Origin: Bacteroidales bacterium
GTDB lineage: Bacteria > Bacteroidota > Bacteroidia > Bacteroidales > VadinHA17
NCBI GenBank assembly: GCA_003155705.1
Contig: PMEC01000103.1
Span: forward strand, 1-15,646
Length of the DNA stretch: 15,646 nt
Direction: 5' to 3'
Shown: piece after piece, positions 7,773 through 15,321 of the stretch
Layout of the letters: every line of letters begins with the position of its first letter
Position numbering within the stretch: position 1 is the first letter of the stretch
Notes under the pieces: model-generated
The model's database searches: none
What the model saw: only the letters and a program-made list of their open reading frames with translations
Told to the model about the DNA's origin: nothing
Program-made: the position numbers and the translations under genes

Positions 7773-8677
7773 TTATAAAATATAGCTTTAATAATGTGGC
7801 TTGCCATTTTAGGATTTTCTTTTAACCGGCGTGTTGAATAACCAAACCACTGTTTGCCGAATGGAACATACACTCTCATTGTATGTCCTTCATTTACAAT
7901 GCTTTCTCTTAGATTAGGCGTAACACCGTAAAGCATCTGGAACTCATACATGTTTTTAGGCACCTTATATTTTTCGATGAGTTTGTAAGCTTCATCGACA
8001 AGACGCTTATCGTGTGTTGCAATTCCAACATGAATTTTATTCCTGAATATTAATTCAAGATCTTCAATAAAATGATGGTTGATCTCTTCATATTTTTTAT
8101 ATGCAATAGTTTCCGGTTCGACATATATGCCTTTACATAATCTGTAGCTGACAGGAGAGTTCTCTTTATTAAGATCCAGCATGTTTTCAATATCCCTGTA
8201 AGTTCTTCTCAGGTAAGCTTGTAATACCAGCCCGACGTTATCAGGGAATTCACTTTTCAGCTTACGGAAAAGCTCGATCTCAAGATCAGTGCATGGAGAA
8301 TCCTCCATATCAATCCGGATGAAATTCTTATATGAAGCTGCCTTGGCAATTATCTCGCGCATATGTTTATGACACATACTTTTATCGATAAGCAATCCGA
8401 AACTTGTAGGTTTACATGAAAAATTAGCATCTATGCCACTCCCTTGCACAACATCTATTAGATGGAGATACTCCTTTTTATTTTCTTCTGCTTCTTCAAG
8501 GTTCTTAATAAATTCCCCCAGAACATCGAGAGTAACTTTTATCTTCTTGTTGTTCAAGTCTTTTGATACTCGCATAGCATCATCAATTGTTTCACCGGAG
8601 ATATATGGTCTTGAGAAAATCCAGATGAATTTCTTTGGAAAATATGGCAAAATTGCCGCTATAAATTTGTTAAACAT
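7766..8677 (-). CDS. proline dehydrogenase
   Basis: This FAD-dependent enzyme oxidises proline to delta-1-pyrroline-5-carboxylate, passing electrons to the quinone pool. The 303-residue length fits the monofunctional single-domain form (TIM barrel) rather than bifunctional PutA. Visible conserved blocks are RIDMEDS (121-127), LQAYLRRT (152-159), RLCKGIYVEP (179-188), ATHD (220-223), EFQMLYG (245-251) and YVPFGKQWFGY (270-280). The substrate-binding RRLKENP follows at 283-289. The N-terminus has a hydrophobic, basic stretch that could support membrane contact. No P5C dehydrogenase gene is next to it. It is convergent with the exported CarboxypepD_reg protein and divergent from the sigma factor gene, with a plausible promoter at 8697-8724. 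Confidence 0.92.
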   Translation of the reverse strand: MFNKFIAAILPYFPKKFIWIFSRPYISGETIDDAMRVSKDLNNKKIKVTLDVLGEFIKNLEEAEENKKEYLHLIDVVQGSGIDANFSCKPTSFGLLIDKSMCHKHMREIIAKAASYKNFIRIDMEDSPCTDLEIELFRKLKSEFPDNVGLVLQAYLRRTYRDIENMLDLNKENSPVSYRLCKGIYVEPETIAYKKYEEINHHFIEDLELIFRNKIHVGIATHDKRLVDEAYKLIEKYKVPKNMYEFQMLYGVTPNLRESIVNEGHTMRVYVPFGKQWFGYSTRRLKENPKMASHIIKAIFYKG

Positions 8678-8696
8678 CTTTCTCGGTTTTAAAGCT

Positions 8697-8724
8697 TAAA
8701 TATATATTAAAAAGAGTGTGACAA
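8697..8724 (-). promoter_or_regulatory. candidate promoter for proline dehydrogenase
   Basis: On the minus strand a TTG (8722-8724) lies 17 bases before TATATTTA (8697-8704), which matches the -7 consensus TAnnTTTG except at the last base. Transcription would begin just before the start codon at 8677. Spacing is close to but shorter than the usual 19, so this is a moderate candidate. Confidence 0.42.
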
Positions 8725-8900
8725 GAATTCCCCGTCAATTAATTTTCAAGATGCTAATAAAACTGATCACTTATCTAATTTTAATGACCTTTGTCACGTT
8801 AATGAGATGATATAAAACAGGAATTTTGTTATTTTGAAGAAATTATTTCAAACAGTGCAACCATTTACTTTTCATAGAAGTCTTAAAATTGTCGTTAGTA

Positions 8901-9452
8901 ATGTTGAATGACCTGCAAATAATAGAAGGATGCGCTAGGCACGAAAGAAGGGCGCAACAGATGCTTTACGACAAGTATTCTCGCTTTCTGCTGGGTATTT
9001 GTTTGAGATATGCAGGAGATAAAGCTGAAGCTGAAGACATTTTGCAGGATAGTTTTTTGAAAATATATTTCAGTATTAAGGATTTTTCGGGGACAGGTTC
9101 TTTCGCAGGATGGTTGAGGAAGGTTGCGGTAAATACGGCAATTACTCATTATCACAAAAACCTGAAGCACAGATATCATATTGAAATTGAGGAATATGTA
9201 TCTATCGAAACAGGGACGAGCAGCTTTGAAGAAAGTTTTTATACTTCAGAGGAGCTTTACATGGTGATGAATGAGTTGCCTTCTGGTTACAGAATGGTTT
9301 TCAACCTTTATGCTATAGAGGGTTATAAGCATAAAGAGATTGCCGAGATGCTTGGCATAGACACTAATACCTCCAAATCGCAGTACAGCAGAGCGAAAGC
9401 GGTTTTACGGGATAAACTGGAGAAACTTGGTAAGTTGAAGAACAGCTATTAA
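8901..9452 (+). CDS. ECF-type sigma-70 family RNA polymerase sigma factor
   Basis: A 183-residue extracytoplasmic-function sigma factor with only regions 2 and 4. Region 2 covers about residues 17-85, with the core-binding and -10-recognition blocks AEAEDILQDSFLKIY (42-56) and TGSFAGWLRKVAVNTA (65-80). Region 4 covers about 118-172, with MNELPSGYRMVFNLY and the helix-turn-helix GYKHKEIAEMLGID then SKSQYSRAKAVLRDKL. I chose the ATG at 8901; a TTG at 8889 in frame would add four residues. The next gene starts 55 bases after the stop and encodes a membrane protein in the anti-sigma position, so the two are probably one operon. Upstream, TACTTTTC (8866-8873) is a near-consensus -7 box without a clear -33. 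Confidence 0.93.
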   Translation: MLNDLQIIEGCARHERRAQQMLYDKYSRFLLGICLRYAGDKAEAEDILQDSFLKIYFSIKDFSGTGSFAGWLRKVAVNTAITHYHKNLKHRYHIEIEEYVSIETGTSSFEESFYTSEELYMVMNELPSGYRMVFNLYAIEGYKHKEIAEMLGIDTNTSKSQYSRAKAVLRDKLEKLGKLKNSY

Positions 9453-9507
9453 AGCAGGTTTTGGAATTAATAAGTTGAATTTAAAAGTGAAGGATAAAAA
9501 AGAAAAT

Positions 9508-10818
9508 ATGAATGTCAGGGAGTTATTCAGGGACAAACTTGAAAACTCAGAAGTAATCCCGGGTGATTCAGTCAGAAATGAACTGATGCGCAAGGTGGCG
9601 ATAAAAGAATTCATGCTCTACAATCCTTCACGGTTTAATATATATTATTTAGGCGGCATTGCAGCTGCTGCCCTTGCTTCAATTCTCATAATTACATCTA
9701 AACCTGATGTAATTAAAAATCAAAAGGAAGAGTTTAAAATTGAGAACTCAAAATCGTTAGATACGTTATCGTCTGTTCAACCTCAAAAACAACTTCCTGT
9801 AGAAAGAACCACAGAACCCGAACGCGTTGTCAAAAGTACTTCTAATAAGACTGTTCCAAAAATATCTGAAATTAATTATAGTGTCAAAAAACTTGATAAT
9901 GTAGTAATTGATAATAAGAAAGAAGCCGGTTCCACTGTTAAGCCCGATTCCTTAAAGATCAAAGCAATACTTCAGAATAAAGTTTCAGATAAAGACAATC
10001 TGGTTCAACTGCAAAGAAATATTGGAGCAGCATTCAATGTGTCAGTATCTGGCGGCTGCTTGCCCTTAAAGGTAAAGTTTCAGAATAAATCCACCTCATA
10101 CGATTCCTGCCACTGGATATTCGGCGACGGCGGGTTCTCAAATGAGAAGAACCCGGAATGGATTTTTGACCAGGAGGGAGAATATAAAATTATTTTAAAA
10201 GTTTTCAACACTGGAGGTAATCAGGCAATTACCTCATCAGTAATAACCGTTCATCCCAGGCCCGTTGCCCGTTTTGAGACAGCTCCTGAGAAACCAATCA
10301 TTCCTGATGATGATATCAGGTTCATTAATTATTCAAATGATGCAGTAAGATACAAATGGGAGTTTGGTGATGGAAATTATTCAGATGCCTTTGAACCTGA
10401 CCATCGATACAGACAATATGGCAATTATAATGTAAGGCTGATAGTATGGTCATCATATGGATGTACTGATTCGATGCTTGTGAAAAATGCATTCTCAGGA
10501 TCGGGTTGTTTTATCGATTTTCCTAATGCTTTTATTCCCGGTTCAGGAGGTCCTGCAGGGGGCTATTATTCAATCAAGAGCGACGAAGCTGCCCGTATTT
10601 TTCATCCTTCTACTTCCGGAGTTACTGATTACCATCTTAAAATATTCAGCAAGCTTGGAATTCCTATATTTGAGAGCAATGATATTAATATTGGTTGGGA
10701 TGGATATATTAAAGGACAACTCTGTGAGCCCGGAGTTTATATCTGGAAGGTGAGAGGTACATTCAAAAACGGAGAGCCTTTTGTTAAGATGGGAGATGTT
10801 ACATTGCTTAAAGATTGA
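9508..10818 (+). CDS. membrane-anchored PKD-domain protein with T9SS-type C-terminal domain; putative anti-sigma/sensor
   Basis: A 436-residue protein with an unusual order of parts. Residues 1-45 are polar and charged (cytoplasmic by the positive-inside rule). Residues 46-63 form one transmembrane helix, and about 65-172 form a low-complexity polar linker. Two PKD domains follow, at about 176-249 with WIFGDGG and 250-330 with WEFGDGN. The last about 100 residues resemble the CHU_C/gliding-motility type-B C-terminal domain: FPNAFIPG, YHLKIFSKLGIPIFES, GWDG, EPGVYIWKV, GDVTLLKD. Classic type-B cargo has a cleavable signal peptide, but here a cytoplasmic tail precedes the helix. Placed right after the sigma factor, it may hold it at the membrane. 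I see no known anti-sigma motif, so that role is inference. The ATG at 9508 follows an A-rich leader; a TTG at 9475 is in frame. Confidence 0.82.
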   Translation: MNVRELFRDKLENSEVIPGDSVRNELMRKVAIKEFMLYNPSRFNIYYLGGIAAAALASILIITSKPDVIKNQKEEFKIENSKSLDTLSSVQPQKQLPVERTTEPERVVKSTSNKTVPKISEINYSVKKLDNVVIDNKKEAGSTVKPDSLKIKAILQNKVSDKDNLVQLQRNIGAAFNVSVSGGCLPLKVKFQNKSTSYDSCHWIFGDGGFSNEKNPEWIFDQEGEYKIILKVFNTGGNQAITSSVITVHPRPVARFETAPEKPIIPDDDIRFINYSNDAVRYKWEFGDGNYSDAFEPDHRYRQYGNYNVRLIVWSSYGCTDSMLVKNAFSGSGCFIDFPNAFIPGSGGPAGGYYSIKSDEAARIFHPSTSGVTDYHLKIFSKLGIPIFESNDINIGWDGYIKGQLCEPGVYIWKVRGTFKNGEPFVKMGDVTLLKD

Positions 10819-10859
10819 GATTAATTGAAGTGCTTATAATATTTTCTTGTTATTCATCT

Positions 10860-10896
10860 AACAATTACTAATCTTCATCTATAATAAGTAATTGTT
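10860..10896. repeat. 10-bp inverted repeat upstream of porP-like gene
   Basis: AACAATTACT and AGTAATTGTT form a perfect 10-bp inverted repeat with a 17-base loop, in the 189-base gap between the PKD protein gene and the porP-like gene. The stem is AT-rich and is followed only by TTTGTTG, so it is a weak terminator at best. It could also be a binding site for a dimeric regulator. Confidence 0.5.
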
Positions 10897-11007
10897 TGTT
10901 GAAATATTCCCATTCTATATAACCTTTAGGGCAAAATTTCGTTAAATAAGTAATGAATTTTAAATTCAATTGACTATTTTCGTCAAGAGAAACCTAATTC
11001 TCCGATT

Positions 11008-11997
11008 TTGCTAAAGAAGTTAAAATATTTAGTCTTTATTTTCTCAATATTTTCTATTGATTGCTTTGGGCAGGATCCGACTTTTTCCCAGTTTTATGCC
11101 AATCCACTTTATCTTTCGCCATCTTTCGCTGGAGCAACTGATGAATACCGTTTTGCAATGAACGTCAGAGACCAGTGGCCATCTGTCCCGGGCGTTTTTC
11201 AAACTTACAGCATAAGCCTCGACAAGGCAATGCCCAATTTCAATTCAGGAATAGGAGTCCTTGCAACTTATGATGTAGCAGGTTCAGGTGATCTGAGCAC
11301 AACAAATATTGGTATTCTTTATTCCTATGACTTCAATATTAATAAGCAATGGCATATCCGACCTGGCGTTAATTTTAAATTCTACTATCTTGGTCTGGAT
11401 ATCGCTAAACTTGTTTTTAACAGCCAGATTACAGGTAGCGGGACAACACCTCCTATATCGCCACCTCCATTCAATAAAGTCGCAGATATAGATTTTGCCA
11501 CCTCTGCACTTATATATGATGATCAGGTTTGGGCCGGGGTTACTCTGGATCATCTATTTACTCCAAAACAATCTTTCTACGGAGACGACTCCAAATTGCC
11601 AATTAAGTTCAATCTATATGGAGGAATACGCCTTATTGGTCAGACCAGGCTCAGAAGAAAGCTTTCAGAAGCGCTTTCAGTGGCAACCAACTTTCAGATT
11701 CAGGGCAAATTCTACCAGACTGACATAGGGCTTTATTATTTTAAGGAACCTCTGATCTTCGGTATCTGGTACAGGGGAATTCCTTTCATGACTTCTCAGG
11801 CAGGAGATGCAATAATAGGGCTTATCGGAATTAAAACTAAACAATTACATATTGGGTACAGTTACGACTTTACTATTTCAAATCTGATTGCTTCAACAGG
11901 AGGAGCTCATGAGATTTCACTCGTCTATGAGTTCAATTCATTCTCTATTGGGGGCTCAAGGAAAAAAATCCACGCTATTCCATGTCCTGAGTTCTGA
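11008..11997 (+). CDS. PorP/SprF family type IX secretion system membrane protein
   Basis: A 329-residue outer-membrane beta-barrel of the PorP/SprF family. Members are associated with T9SS, and many are encoded next to cargo that carries type-B C-terminal domains, which they help to secrete or attach. The start is TTG: no ATG or GTG occurs in frame between the upstream stop at 10954 and a typical signal peptide, LKKLKYLVFIFSIFSIDCFG. The mature protein begins with the family block DPTFSQFYANPLYLSPSFAG (23-42), followed by NVRDQWP and many alternating beta strands. It ends in IHAIPCPEF, the usual PorP C-terminal cysteine signature. A weak -7 box TATTTTCG is at 10975-10982. The preceding gene encodes a protein with a T9SS type-B domain, which fits this family's usual partnership. 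Confidence 0.93.
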   Translation: MLKKLKYLVFIFSIFSIDCFGQDPTFSQFYANPLYLSPSFAGATDEYRFAMNVRDQWPSVPGVFQTYSISLDKAMPNFNSGIGVLATYDVAGSGDLSTTNIGILYSYDFNINKQWHIRPGVNFKFYYLGLDIAKLVFNSQITGSGTTPPISPPPFNKVADIDFATSALIYDDQVWAGVTLDHLFTPKQSFYGDDSKLPIKFNLYGGIRLIGQTRLRRKLSEALSVATNFQIQGKFYQTDIGLYYFKEPLIFGIWYRGIPFMTSQAGDAIIGLIGIKTKQLHIGYSYDFTISNLIASTGGAHEISLVYEFNSFSIGGSRKKIHAIPCPEF

Positions 11998-12052
11998 TCC
12001 TGATCTATTTTATTTGGAATTTTAATTTCAGGGAGAGTTCAATCGGGCTTTC

Positions 12053-12083
12053 TTTGACTCTGATATTAATTTTTTTATATTTG
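12053..12083 (+). promoter_or_regulatory. Bacteroidetes housekeeping promoter of the ompH-like gene
   Basis: TTTG at 12053-12056 and TATATTTG at 12076-12083 match both the -33 (TTTG) and -7 (TAnnTTTG) consensus boxes with 19-base spacing. Transcription would begin near 12090, about 28 bases before the ATG at 12118. It is the best-matched promoter in the window and separates the OmpH-like/glycosyltransferase unit from the porP-like gene. Confidence 0.75.
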
Positions 12084-12117
12084 CGCCTGATAAATGTTTA
12101 ATAATAATTGACTTAAA

Positions 12118-12717
12118 ATGAAGAAACTAACTGTTATTCTGTTCGTTGTTCTGTTCTTAGCTGTTGCAGTTCTATATTTTTTCCAGTTTAAAGGCAATAA
12201 CAAAGCCAACAAAATCAATGTGTCCGGAACTATTAATGAAATGCCCGGACAGGGAATCGTATATGTAAATATAGACTCAGTTATATTCAATTTCAAGATG
12301 TTCACTGACAGGAAAAATGATTTAATGTCGAAACAGAAAAATGCAGAAGCTGAGCTGAATTCAAAAAGCGCTCTGTATCAGAATGGTGTAAAAGATTACC
12401 AGGATAAGGTTAACAAAGGGCTGGTCACAAGGGCAACTGCCGCTGATATGGAACAGGGACTTCTTCAGCAGCAGCAGGAACTCGTTAATCTTCGCGACAA
12501 ACTTCAATCAAACCTTGTCGAGGAAGAACAGGTTATGAACCGTCAGATACTCGATTACATAACAAAGTTCATTGAAGATAACAAGACGCAATATAATTAT
12601 CAATTCATTCTTGGTAAAAGTTTCGGAGGTCCGGTTCTCTATAGCAATAGTTCTCTGGAGATAACCCAGCAGTTACTTACTGCACTGAATAAAAAATATC
12701 AGACCGAGAAAAAATAA
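12118..12717 (+). CDS. OmpH/Skp-like periplasmic protein
   Basis: A 199-residue protein with an N-terminal hydrophobic helix (about 4-22), a short linker, the beta strand IVYVNIDSVIFNF (47-59), a long charged coiled coil (about 60-150) and a C-terminal strand region with YQFILGKSFGGPVLYSN (161-177). This is the OmpH/Skp family layout, in which trimeric coiled-coil arms hold unfolded outer-membrane proteins in the periplasm. No clear AxA cleavage site follows the helix, so the protein may remain anchored to the inner membrane. It is not next to bamA or lpxD, where skp genes are often found. Instead it sits after a porP-like gene and 6 bases before a glycosyltransferase gene. Confidence 0.82.
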   Translation: MKKLTVILFVVLFLAVAVLYFFQFKGNNKANKINVSGTINEMPGQGIVYVNIDSVIFNFKMFTDRKNDLMSKQKNAEAELNSKSALYQNGVKDYQDKVNKGLVTRATAADMEQGLLQQQQELVNLRDKLQSNLVEEEQVMNRQILDYITKFIEDNKTQYNYQFILGKSFGGPVLYSNSSLEITQQLLTALNKKYQTEKK

Positions 12718-12723
12718 CAAAAA

Positions 12724-13986
12724 ATGAGTTTTGCCACGTCCTGGCTGGAGTCTGGCACATTATTTCCTTTACTTATTGATGAGGCGCCTGATAAGTCTAC
12801 AGGTATAATTGTCGTTGTACCTGCTTATGATGAGCCTTCTATAATAGAAATGATTGATTCACTGGCTCTATGCAACCAGCCTTTATGCAAGACGGAGGTA
12901 ATAATTATTATAAATGCAGCCTTAAATGCCTCCGCAGAAAGTCTGGGAAATAATCGTGACACATTTAATACAATAGAGAAGTGGAAGAAGAAAAACACAA
13001 AATGCTTCTTTAGGATTTACGCAATAAACCTGGGTACGCCAGATATAAAGAATTGGGGAGTGGGTCTGGCAAGAAAAGCAGGAATGGATGAAGCCGCTAA
13101 AAGATTCAACTTAATTGACAAACCCGACGGAATAATTGCAAATCTTGATGCGGACTGCACTGTCCGGAAAAACTATTTTGTATCACTCGAAAATGAATTG
13201 TTAAAAAGAAAGGATAGAAAAGGTTGCTCAATTTATTTTGAACATCCGGTTACAGGAGACAGATTCCCGGTAAAGGTTTACGATGCAATATATCAGTACG
13301 AACTACATCTCAGATATTTGTTTCAGGCCCTTTCCTATACTGGTTTTCCAAATGTTTTTCATACAGTTGGTTCTTCAATTGCCATCAAATGCCTTTCATA
13401 TGTTAAAGCAGGGGGCATGAATCGCAGGCAGGCAGGGGAGGATTTCTATTTTGTACAGAAACTTGTTCCTGCCGGAGGATATTTCAGTCTTAATTCAACT
13501 GCAGTTTATCCTTCACCCAGAGCTTCTGAAAGGGTGCCATTTGGTACAGGGGCTGCCGTAGGAAAGATGTTATCAGAGAATGGAAATAATTTCATGACGT
13601 ATAACCCATTGGCATTCAGGGATCTTTATCTTTTTTTCGAATATTTGAAGAAGATATTCGAAAGAGATAATGAGGAACTAGTTGAATTATCTTACGGTTT
13701 TCCGGAGAGCATAAAGATTTTTCTTGAAGAGCAAAAATGGCTTTTAAAGATTACTGAAATAAAAAACAATACTGCCGGGTTCGTCTCTTTCAGAAAAAGA
13801 TTCTTTGATTGGTTTAATATGTTTAAGGTTGTCAAATACCTTAATTTCAGTCATAAATCGATTTTCAAAAAAATACCGGTAAGCCTGGCTGCTAAAGAAC
13901 TGATGAGATATATGAAAATGGATGTGATGATCGAAAAAGATATGAAATTGCTTCAGATCTACCGGAACATGGAAAAATCTGACTAA
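12724..13986 (+). CDS. family 2-like glycosyltransferase
   Basis: A 420-residue protein with a GT-A fold N-terminal domain. VVVPAYDEPSI (30-40) is the nucleotide-binding first strand, WGVGLARKAGMDEA (111-124) is the helix near the sugar nucleotide, and NLDADCTV (140-147) carries the DxD-type metal-binding motif. AGEDFYFVQKL (237-247) contains the ED pair that supplies the catalytic base region in GT2 enzymes. After about residue 290 the sequence is a lysine-rich, mostly helical extension of unknown role. No transmembrane helix is apparent, so it is likely a cytoplasmic or peripheral membrane enzyme. Donor and acceptor are unknown. It follows the ompH-like gene by 6 bases, and its stop codon interleaves with that of the convergent divIC-like gene (4-base overlap). 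Confidence 0.83.
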   Translation: MSFATSWLESGTLFPLLIDEAPDKSTGIIVVVPAYDEPSIIEMIDSLALCNQPLCKTEVIIIINAALNASAESLGNNRDTFNTIEKWKKKNTKCFFRIYAINLGTPDIKNWGVGLARKAGMDEAAKRFNLIDKPDGIIANLDADCTVRKNYFVSLENELLKRKDRKGCSIYFEHPVTGDRFPVKVYDAIYQYELHLRYLFQALSYTGFPNVFHTVGSSIAIKCLSYVKAGGMNRRQAGEDFYFVQKLVPAGGYFSLNSTAVYPSPRASERVPFGTGAAVGKMLSENGNNFMTYNPLAFRDLYLFFEYLKKIFERDNEELVELSYGFPESIKIFLEEQKWLLKITEIKNNTAGFVSFRKRFFDWFNMFKVVKYLNFSHKSIFKKIPVSLAAKELMRYMKMDVMIEKDMKLLQIYRNMEKSD

Positions 13987-14324
13987 TTGTTTCCATTTCT
14001 TATTTTCCGGTCTTCCTGGGGAGTAAGTACGATATACAGATCTTCGTTCTTCTTTTTCATTTTGTACTGTTCCCTGGCGAATTTTTCCAGATTATGGTCA
14101 TCTGTCTTAAGCTCATTAAGTTTTCTGTGGTCTTCATCAATTTTCCTGATATAGTATTCCTTATCCTTATTCAGCTTTTGCAACTCACTTATCTGTCTGT
14201 ACCTGCCAACAAGATTATTTGTATCTAATAAAACAATCCAGATAATAAATATAGTAAGAGTAAGGAAGTATTTGTTCCTCAGAAAAGGCGGGATTTTGTC
14301 GGCATATTTAAATCTGATAACCAC
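13983..14324 (-). CDS. DivIC/FtsB-family septum formation protein
   Basis: A 113-residue bitopic membrane protein. It has a short basic N-terminus, one transmembrane helix (about 19-38), a coiled coil (about 41-78), and the family C-terminal block LEKFAREQYKMKKKNEDLYI (79-98). DivIC/FtsB proteins pair with FtsL and FtsQ/DivIB to activate septal peptidoglycan synthesis at the division site. The start is GTG; upstream in frame a TAG stop lies four codons away, and no ATG occurs before the helix. Its 3' end overlaps the glycosyltransferase stop by 4 bases on the other strand. It lies 33 bases downstream of the ThiS-like gene on the same strand and may be read from it. Confidence 0.88.
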   Translation of the reverse strand: MVIRFKYADKIPPFLRNKYFLTLTIFIIWIVLLDTNNLVGRYRQISELQKLNKDKEYYIRKIDEDHRKLNELKTDDHNLEKFAREQYKMKKKNEDLYIVLTPQEDRKIRNGNN

Positions 14325-14357
14325 AGTACAAACCTACAATATTTTATTACATCTTAT

Positions 14358-14561
14358 TCAACCTCCACTCATGAGATAAAGAATCTGAACATTATCACTA
14401 TCTTTTATATAAGTGTTGTCGTATGAATCTTTTTGCACCAGAGTCCCATTAATTTTAATTATACGCATTTTGAATGAAAGCTTTTTCAGAATAAGCAATT
14501 CATTTATAGAAAAGGATTCTTTATCAAATTCTTCCTCCCGGTTATTTAATAAAATCTTCAT
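14358..14561 (-). CDS. ThiS/MoaD-like sulfur carrier protein
   Basis: A 67-residue beta-grasp ubiquitin-like protein that ends in Gly-Gly (LYLMSGG), the tail that is adenylated and then carries a thiocarboxylate. The N-terminal strand MKILLNN, the INELL helix start (19-23), the IKINGTLVQKD strand-turn (35-45) and the DSDNVQILYLMSGG ending follow ThiS more closely than MoaD. ThiS donates sulfur for the thiamine thiazole, and MoaD-type carriers for molybdopterin; the tail alone does not decide between them. It lies 13 bases downstream of a ThiF-like activating enzyme on the same strand. No thiG, thiH, thiC or moaE gene is nearby, while an aldehyde ferredoxin oxidoreductase gene begins on the other side of the pair. 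Confidence 0.85.
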   Translation of the reverse strand: MKILLNNREEEFDKESFSINELLILKKLSFKMRIIKINGTLVQKDSYDNTYIKDSDNVQILYLMSGG

Positions 14562-14574
14562 CAGTGGTGGATTA

Positions 14575-15159
14575 TCATTTTTTCATCAGGATCTCAATGA
14601 CAAGGTTTGCCTGCATGTTTGCCACAATTCCGACACGTGGAGCCATCGGAGGCAGATCTTCCGATACTTCAGTCGTTTCATCCCCGCAGACAAACAGTTG
14701 ATCATCAATTTTACGGCACTTTATATATTCATTTTTACCCCAACCAGCCATTCCTGAACCAATTATTAAAGGAATTCCCGGCATTCTGATCAGCACAGTT
14801 TCGATAAGCATTTCTTTCATGTCAGCCATGTCAAAGGCTTCAACTATTACCTCGCATCCTGAAAAAATCAGAGGTATATTATCCGGATTAAGTTCGATCT
14901 GATTTGCAATGACCCTTGTTGCGGAACCTGTTCTTTCAATATTCTCCTTCAGCGCCAGAGTTTTCTTCATTCCTATCTGGTTCGCAAAATAAAATTGCCG
15001 GTTCAGATTGGCCTCCACAATTAAATCAAAATCGGAAATTACCAGTGTCCCAATTCCGCTTCTTGCCAGAGCCATAGCACAATTTGATCCCAATCCTCCT
15101 GCACCGGCAATGCCGACCCGGAATTTAGCCAGATGGGATTTAATTTCCGAAAATTTCAT
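14575..15159 (-). CDS. ThiF-like sulfur carrier adenylyltransferase
   Basis: A 194-residue E1-like enzyme that would adenylate the C-terminal glycine of the adjacent ThiS-like protein. The nucleotide-binding loop GAGGLGSN is at 19-26, DFD at 43-45, the catalytic-site block NLNRQFYF at 51-58, and EAFDMADMK at 107-115. The C-terminal APRVGIVANMQAN spans 173-185. It lacks the paired CxxC zinc motifs of MoeB and E. coli ThiF and fits the shorter 'type 2' ThiF form. I chose the ATG at 15159 rather than 15219 because family members begin shortly before the KxRVGIAGAGG strand. In addition, a consensus -7 promoter box lies inside the longer alternative. Confidence 0.87.
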   Translation of the reverse strand: MKFSEIKSHLAKFRVGIAGAGGLGSNCAMALARSGIGTLVISDFDLIVEANLNRQFYFANQIGMKKTLALKENIERTGSATRVIANQIELNPDNIPLIFSGCEVIVEAFDMADMKEMLIETVLIRMPGIPLIIGSGMAGWGKNEYIKCRKIDDQLFVCGDETTEVSEDLPPMAPRVGIVANMQANLVIEILMKK

Positions 15160-15182
15160 AATTTGAAATGTCCTTCCGAAGT

Positions 15183-15190
15183 CAAATATA
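15183..15190 (-). promoter_or_regulatory. candidate -7 promoter element for the thiF-thiS-like operon
   Basis: On the minus strand this reads TATATTTG, an exact match to TAnnTTTG, about 24 bases before the ATG at 15159. No -33 TTTG is seen. It supports the shorter ThiF-like protein, since the box would otherwise lie within coding sequence. Confidence 0.48.
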
Positions 15191-15321
15191 CGAAAATTAC
15201 TTCTTATCTTTTTTAACATTTTTCAATCCAGATCCGGACCTTTCGCCTACGGTGATATATATAATCATTCATATTGATTAAAGTCATTAATTACCTGATT
15301 TATATTTCATAATTTCGGTTT

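Noticed and set aside
8718..8797. GTGACAA (8718-8724) and TTGTCAC (8791-8797) as a paired operator between proline dehydrogenase and the sigma factor gene.
   Set aside because: Seven bases separated by 66 bases is weak evidence and no third copy was seen. One copy also overlaps the candidate -33 of proline dehydrogenase.
14329..14336. TAGGTTTG on the minus strand, an exact -7 box match just before the GTG of the divIC-like gene, implying a leaderless transcript.
   Set aside because: The box would put the transcript start within the start codon itself, and the -33 TTG is 22 bases away. A chance match in AT-rich DNA, or read-through from the ThiS-like gene, is as likely.
15160..15219. 20-residue N-terminal extension of the ThiF-like protein from an ATG at 15219.
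   Set aside because: Family members start close to the RVGIAGAGG strand, and a consensus promoter box lies inside the extension.
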